NCBI GenBank assembly: GCA_009886035.1
Contig: VFJN01000037.1
Span: forward strand, 1-47,820
DNA: 47,820 bases
DNA from: Actinomycetota bacterium
Lineage (GTDB): Bacteria > Actinomycetota > Acidimicrobiia > Acidimicrobiales > VFJN01
Direction: 5' to 3'
Position numbers and translations under genes: made by a program. The notes beneath the pieces were generated by a model, which did no database searches, was not told the origin of the DNA, and was given only the letters and a program-made list of their open reading frames with translations. Each line of letters starts with the position of its first letter. Position 1 is the stretch's first letter. Of the stretch, positions 43,698 to 47,820 are shown one piece after another.

Positions 43698-45319
43698 AGG
43701 GCGGGCGGGTGGCCGTGTTGGTCATTCTCGGCGGAGCCATGGCGGGCGGGCTGGTGCTGCAGGGTGGGGATCAGCCCGCTCCCGATGCCGCCACCGGGGT
43801 CACTCCGGTGGTGGCAGGTATCGCGATGCCCGCGTCGGCCCCGCCCGGAAGCCTCAGTTCCACCTGGTATTGCGCCGGCGGGAGTGCCACCGAAGGCGGG
43901 GTGGCCAACCACGTAGTTCTCATGGCCAATCCGACCGACGAGGATCGCACCGCCACGGTCACTGCGGTGGCCGGTGATTTCGCGCCGCCGGCGGTGATCC
44001 CGGGCAACGTGACTCCCGGTAGTGCACCCACCACCACCACCACCACCACCACCACCGTGCCGGTTACCACCACTGTCCCGGCTCCCATCGTGCCCGCCGT
44101 GGTGAAGCTTCCTCCCTACAGCCGGGTGGAACTTCCGCTGTCCAACCTCGTGAAGGCGCCACTCGCAGGGGCGGTGGTGGAGGTAGACGGTGGGCAGGTA
44201 GTGGTTGAACATGAGGTCACCAGCGCTACCGGGGATCGGGCCATCGCCGCCTGTAGTACGACCGCGGCCACCTCATGGTCGTTCCCGTGGGGGGTAACCG
44301 CTCGCGGCGCTCGCGAACTCCTCGTGTTTATGAACCCCTTCCCCGGTGATGCGTCGATCGATGTGGCCTTTGCCACCAATGAAGGAGCCCGCGACACGCT
44401 GCGGTTCCGCAACTTCATCGTGCCGGGTCGCAGCGTGGTGGGCGCCTACGTCGACGATCCGGGGGGAGCGCAGCGCAAGGACCAGGTCTCGGCCCAGGTC
44501 ACAGTGCGTAGCGGTTCGCTGGTGGTGGATCGGATCCAGTTCTTCGGCGGCGACGATGACGACGATCTCGAAGGGATCACCCTGGGCCTGGGGGCTCCGG
44601 TGCCTGCGGATACCTGGATGTTCCCCGACGGCAACATCGCCGATGGGATCCGCGAACAGATCGTCGTGTTCAACCCGAGTGAGGACGTTGCCGAGGTGGA
44701 GGTGGAGTTCCGCCTCGACGATCCCCAGGGCAGCGCTCCGCCCGAGCCCTACGAACTCACGGTCTTGCCGGGCCGTTTTGCGATCGTGTCCTTGCCCGAC
44801 CCACTAGCGGGTCCGGATGATCCGCCGCGGGTTCCCCTCGGGGCGGCCCACTCAGCCGTGGTTCGGTCTCTCAACGGCGTACTCATTGCCGCCGAACGGG
44901 TGATCGTGTCCTCGGGCGGTTCCCCTCGCGGAGTGGGCGCCACGCTGGGCTCGCCGTTGGCCGCGCCCACCTGGTATTTCGCGGGCGGCGGCATCGTGGC
45001 GGGGGAGTGGGAGGAGTTCATTACCGTGTTCAACGCGTCAAGCGAAGAGATCGTCACCTTCAGCGTGACCCCCTTTGCCGGTGGTCGGTTGTTCGCCCCG
45101 CCGGGGTTGCAGGGTCTCGAAATTCCGCCGGGGGGCCGCGTCGCGGTCCGGCTCAGCGAGCACACCGACCTGGAGCGCTTGGCGGTGGTGGTCCAGGCCG
45201 ATGGTCCGGTGGTGGCCGAGCGCGGGCTGTACCGCACCAACGGTCGTGGCCTTTCGCAGTCGATGGGCGTCCCCTTGGCGGTCGACGTGGTGGTGCCGGA
45301 ACCCTTCACCGGCGAGTGA
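43694..45319 (+). CDS. DUF5719-like exported protein
   Basis: A 541-residue protein with an N-terminal hydrophobic anchor or signal (about residues 5-20). It has repeated beta-rich segments: TWYCAGGSATEGGVANHVVL, TWMFPDGNIADGIREQIVVF and TWYFAGGGIVAGEWEEFITV. Each is followed by a valine-rich strand pattern. This triple pattern matches DUF5719 proteins, whose function is unknown and which are conserved beside giant family 2 glycosyltransferases in actinobacteria. A Thr-rich spacer (nine consecutive threonines) interrupts the first module. The ATG overlaps the glycosyltransferase stop (ATGA), so the two probably work together at the cell surface. Confidence 0.75.
   Translation: MKGGRVAVLVILGGAMAGGLVLQGGDQPAPDAATGVTPVVAGIAMPASAPPGSLSSTWYCAGGSATEGGVANHVVLMANPTDEDRTATVTAVAGDFAPPAVIPGNVTPGSAPTTTTTTTTTVPVTTTVPAPIVPAVVKLPPYSRVELPLSNLVKAPLAGAVVEVDGGQVVVEHEVTSATGDRAIAACSTTAATSWSFPWGVTARGARELLVFMNPFPGDASIDVAFATNEGARDTLRFRNFIVPGRSVVGAYVDDPGGAQRKDQVSAQVTVRSGSLVVDRIQFFGGDDDDDLEGITLGLGAPVPADTWMFPDGNIADGIREQIVVFNPSEDVAEVEVEFRLDDPQGSAPPEPYELTVLPGRFAIVSLPDPLAGPDDPPRVPLGAAHSAVVRSLNGVLIAAERVIVSSGGSPRGVGATLGSPLAAPTWYFAGGGIVAGEWEEFITVFNASSEEIVTFSVTPFAGGRLFAPPGLQGLEIPPGGRVAVRLSEHTDLERLAVVVQADGPVVAERGLYRTNGRGLSQSMGVPLAVDVVVPEPFTGE
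44030..44056 (+). repeat. (ACC)9 trinucleotide tract
   Basis: Nine consecutive ACC codons encode nine threonines in the DUF5719-like protein. Changes in copy number would keep the frame and only lengthen or shorten a flexible spacer. Confidence 0.8.
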
Positions 45320-45379
45320 GTCGGCGCGGCGGCGTCGATTGGGGTGGCCGCCAGCCCGGGGGGGCGGCATGCTCGGGGG

Positions 45380-45838
45380 ATGGAACGGATCCTCTTTGCC
45401 CTCCTGCTCGCCGGCGTGGCGCTCGGCGTGGCCGCGGTGGTGCAACGGCGTCAGCGGGCTGACGTTCCCGTGCGGACAGGGTATGGCGTGCCGGAGCAGG
45501 TGGACCGGGCCGATTTCGCCCGCCCCGATGCCCCGTGGCTGGTGGCCGTGTTCACCTCTGGCACCTGCGCGGCCTGCGCAGAAGTCTGGGAGCGCGCCGT
45601 CGTACTGGAGAGCAACGCGGTGGCGGTAGAGGAACTGGAGTACATGGCGGAGCGGCGCCTGCATGACCGCTACGAGATCGATGCGGTGCCCACCACCTTG
45701 ATCGTGGATGGGGATGGGGTGGTGCAACAGAGTTTCCTGGGTCCGGTCACCGCCACGGACTTGTGGGCCGCCGTCGCCGAGGCCCGTGCTCCGGGCTCTA
45801 CCCCCGGTGGCTGCGTCCCGCCGGAGTTGGACGAGTAG
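45380..45838 (+). CDS. Membrane-anchored thioredoxin-like protein
   Basis: A 152-residue protein with an N-terminal helix (about residues 4-21) followed by a thioredoxin-like domain. TSGTCAACAEVWERAVVL holds the CxxC pair, and YEIDAVPTTLIVDGDGVV has the cis-proline. It resembles the MauD-like protein at 11450 in size and motif style. It probably reduces or exchanges disulfides of exported proteins. It lies 60 bases after the DUF5719-like gene on the same strand, and is directly abutted by the convergent ftsH. ATG 45380 gives the anchor helix immediately; an in-frame upstream GTG would add unlikely residues. Confidence 0.78.
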   Translation: MERILFALLLAGVALGVAAVVQRRQRADVPVRTGYGVPEQVDRADFARPDAPWLVAVFTSGTCAACAEVWERAVVLESNAVAVEELEYMAERRLHDRYEIDAVPTTLIVDGDGVVQQSFLGPVTATDLWAAVAEARAPGSTPGGCVPPELDE

Positions 45839-45845
45839 TTACTCG
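45832..45845. terminator. Palindrome over the abutting stop codons of the thioredoxin-like gene and ftsH
   Basis: CGAGTA-GT-TACTCG is a perfect inverted repeat centred on the adjoining TAG and (bottom strand) TAA stop codons. The central spacing is only two bases and there is no T tract, so its terminator role is uncertain. Confidence 0.25.
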
Positions 45846-47820
45846 AGCGTTTCTTCAGTGGCGACGTGGGTGGCGGCAAAGGCGCCGGAGCAGTCGCCGC
45901 GGCCGTCGCTGGCCTTCCATTCACCAAACTCCTCGATCGCCGTGCGACCCTGACGACCGAGCTCCACGAGGCGGTAGACCTCCGGACCGTTGATCGTCTC
46001 GTGCTCGAGCAGCGCCCGGGCCACCAGGTCGAGGGCGTTGCGGTGCTCGGTGAGCGTCTCGCGGCACCGTTGTTCTTGCTGGCGCAGGATTCGTTCCACC
46101 TCCTCGTCGATCACCCGAGCGGTTTCATCGGAGTAGTCCCGGGACTGCATGAGATCGTCGCCCAGGAAGACGGCGCCCTGCGAACCCCAGGCCATGGGGC
46201 CGACTCGTTCGGACATACCCCACTCGCGCACCATGCGGCGGGCGAGTTCGGTGGACCCGACGAGGTCGTTGTTCGCACCGGTGGAGATCACGCCGAACAC
46301 GATGTCTTCGGCGATACGACCTCCCATACGCACCACCAGGCTGTCCTCGATGTAGTCCTGCCGGTAGATGTGGCGATCATCCATCGGGAGTTGCTGGGTG
46401 ACCCCCAGGGCCATACCCATGGGAAGGATCGTCACCTTGTGGACAGGATCGGCATGGTCGAGGACGGCGGCGGCCACCGCGTGGCCACCTTCGTGGTAGG
46501 CGATGGCTTCTTTTTCGCGATGAGCCAGGGCCATCGACTCGCGACGGGCACCCATCAACACCCGGTCTCGGGCTAGTTCGAAGTGGTGCTGGGAAATCTG
46601 GTCCTTGCCGTCGCGTACGGCAAAGAGGGCCGCTTCGTTCACCAGGTTGGAGAGGTCTGCGCCGGACATTCCCGGGGTACCACGAGCGACCACGTTGAGG
46701 TCGACGTCGTCGGCCATGCGCTTGGACTTGGAGTGCACCTCGAGAATGTGAACGCGCTCGCTGACCTCGGGAAGGGGCACCACAACCTGGCGGTCGAAGC
46801 GTCCCGGGCGCAGCAGGGCGGGATCGAGGATGTCGGGCCGGTTGGTGGCGGCGATGATCACGATGCCCTCGGTGGCCTCGAAGCCGTCCATCTCGGACAG
46901 CATTTGGTTGAGCGTTTGCTCGCGCTCGTCGTGACCCCCGCCGAGGCCAGCACCACGCTTGCGGCCGATGGAGTCGATCTCGTCCACAAAGATGATCGCC
47001 TTACCCATCTTGCGGGCGCTCTGGAACAGGTCTCGCACGCGGCTGGCCCCCACGCCTACGAACATCTCCATGAAGTCCGATCCGGTGACCGACAGGAACG
47101 GTACGCCCGCCTCGCCGGCCACGGCCCGGGCGATGAGGGTCTTGCCGGTGCCCGGCGGGCCTACGAGGAGGATGCCCTTGGGAATGCGGGCCCCGATCTC
47201 GGCGAAGCGGGTGGGGTTCTTGAGGAAGTCGATCACTTCGGTGACTTCCTCTTTCACTCCCGCGTAGCCGGCCACGTCGGCGAAGGTGGTGCCCGGACGT
47301 TCTTCGGAATAGGTCTTGGCCTTCGAACGCCCGATCGACATGACGCCGCCCATCTGGCTCTGGGCCCGGCGCTGCATGAACCAGAAGAAGCCTACGAAGA
47401 TCGCCACCGGGAGGAGGAAGGGGAGGATGCTCACCAGCAACCCGGGGGTAGGCGTTTTGTACGTCACTTCCACGCTTTGCTCCCGCAAGGTGGCGAGGTC
47501 GGCATCAGGGATGCCGCCATCGAGAGGACCGGTAGTGCTGAACTCGGTGTTGTCCGAACGTTGGCCAGCGATGTTGCCGTTCGTGTTGTCGATATCGACG
47601 CTCGTTACCTCGCCGCCGCGTGCGGCGGCCATGAACTCTGAGTAGGCCACCTGGTTGGAGTCGCTGGCGGGGAGGAAACTAGGCAGCACGACGATCATCA
47701 TCGTGATGGCCAGCAGGACCCAGATCCCCCATTTGGGAAGACCGGCCGTGGAGAGGCCTCGGCCCCGGCCCGGGCCGGGGGTTTGAGGGCGAGGGGGAGG
47801 CGGCGGGGGAGGCGGCGGGG
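45839..47820 (-). CDS. ftsH: ATP-dependent zinc metalloprotease FtsH (5' end outside window)
   Basis: A membrane-bound AAA+ protease that degrades misfolded and regulatory proteins. The frame is open to the right edge, so the start is not seen. Visible parts in order are a proline-rich stretch of about ten prolines, a first membrane helix ([17 protein letters not shown]), an extracytoplasmic domain and a second helix ([20 protein letters not shown]). The AAA domain has GPPGTGKT (Walker A), [11 protein letters not shown] (Walker B) and LLRPGRFDR. The zinc site is HEGGH (HExxH), with the third-ligand region TGANNDL. All catalytic residues are present. It is convergent with the thioredoxin-like gene. 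Confidence 0.96.
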   Translation of the reverse strand, partial: PPPPPPPPPRPQTPGPGRGRGLSTAGLPKWGIWVLLAITMMIVVLPSFLPASDSNQVAYSEFMAAARGGEVTSVDIDNTNGNIAGQRSDNTEFSTTGPLDGGIPDADLATLREQSVEVTYKTPTPGLLVSILPFLLPVAIFVGFFWFMQRRAQSQMGGVMSIGRSKAKTYSEERPGTTFADVAGYAGVKEEVTEVIDFLKNPTRFAEIGARIPKGILLVGPPGTGKTLIARAVAGEAGVPFLSVTGSDFMEMFVGVGASRVRDLFQSARKMGKAIIFVDEIDSIGRKRGAGLGGGHDEREQTLNQMLSEMDGFEATEGIVIIAATNRPDILDPALLRPGRFDRQVVVPLPEVSERVHILEVHSKSKRMADDVDLNVVARGTPGMSGADLSNLVNEAALFAVRDGKDQISQHHFELARDRVLMGARRESMALAHREKEAIAYHEGGHAVAAAVLDHADPVHKVTILPMGMALGVTQQLPMDDRHIYRQDYIEDSLVVRMGGRIAEDIVFGVISTGANNDLVGSTELARRMVREWGMSERVGPMAWGSQGAVFLGDDLMQSRDYSDETARVIDEEVERILRQQEQRCRETLTEHRNALDLVARALLEHETINGPEVYRLVELGRQGRTAIEEFGEWKASDGRGDCSGAFAATHVATEETLE

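Overview
The window is about 48 kb of GC-rich, densely packed DNA from what looks like a high-GC actinobacterium. Supporting signs are coenzyme F420 genes (cofE, cofD), a LytR-CpsA-Psr protein, a DUF5719-type protein beside a very large family 2 glycosyltransferase, an accA-type biotin carboxylase/carrier fusion next to birA, a mycobacterial LpdA-like flavoprotein, and many apparently leaderless genes with a TANNNT box just before the start codon. The mix resembles class Acidimicrobiia, but that placement is inference. No tRNA, rRNA, CRISPR array, insertion sequence or phage gene was seen. No gene-free stretch exceeds about 110 bases.

Layout. 1-4467: glycan genes (a glycosyltransferase cut by the left edge, a methyltransferase, a GT-C-like membrane protein and a family 2 glycosyltransferase). 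4464-7615: methylmalonyl-CoA mutase and its GTPase MeaB, followed by an FkbM methyltransferase (7663-8637). 8680-15594: the most unusual part. A Tat-exported protein has a cysteine-rich half resembling methylamine dehydrogenase light chain (MauA) and a C-terminal half of FG-GAP-like repeats. It is co-transcribed with a MauD-like anchored thioredoxin, a 164-residue unknown and a secreted BNR/FG-GAP protein. Divergent from it are an LpdA-like flavoprotein and a MauE-like membrane protein. 15584-21265: acyl-CoA carboxylase alpha chain, biotin ligase, pabB-pabC, and an acyl-CoA dehydrogenase overlapping an LCP protein gene.

21262-40135 is a surface-polysaccharide locus. It can make dTDP-6-deoxyhexose (rmlA, rmlC-like, rmlB, rmlD), UDP-glucuronate and UDP-xylose (ugd, uxs), a mannose-1-phosphate guanylyltransferase product, and GDP-6-deoxyhexose (gmd, rmd). 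It also has GalE-like and CDP-tyvelose-epimerase-like enzymes, three family 4 and one family 2 glycosyltransferases, and an LCP protein for attaching glycopolymer to the wall. The F420 genes cofD-cofE sit inside this locus and are translationally coupled to gmd. 40158-47820: a small protein, a 1065-residue glycosyltransferase/membrane protein coupled to a DUF5719-like exported protein, a membrane-anchored thioredoxin-like protein, and ftsH running off the right edge.

The main novelty candidates are: the MauA-like system, which lacks a recognisable MauB and appears to lack one of the two tryptophans needed for the TTQ cofactor; a TANNNT-N6-start arrangement that recurs at seven genes; interlocked divergent promoters at accA/birA; a probable CTG start for cofD; and active-site substitutions in the RmlC-like and tyvelose-epimerase-like enzymes.
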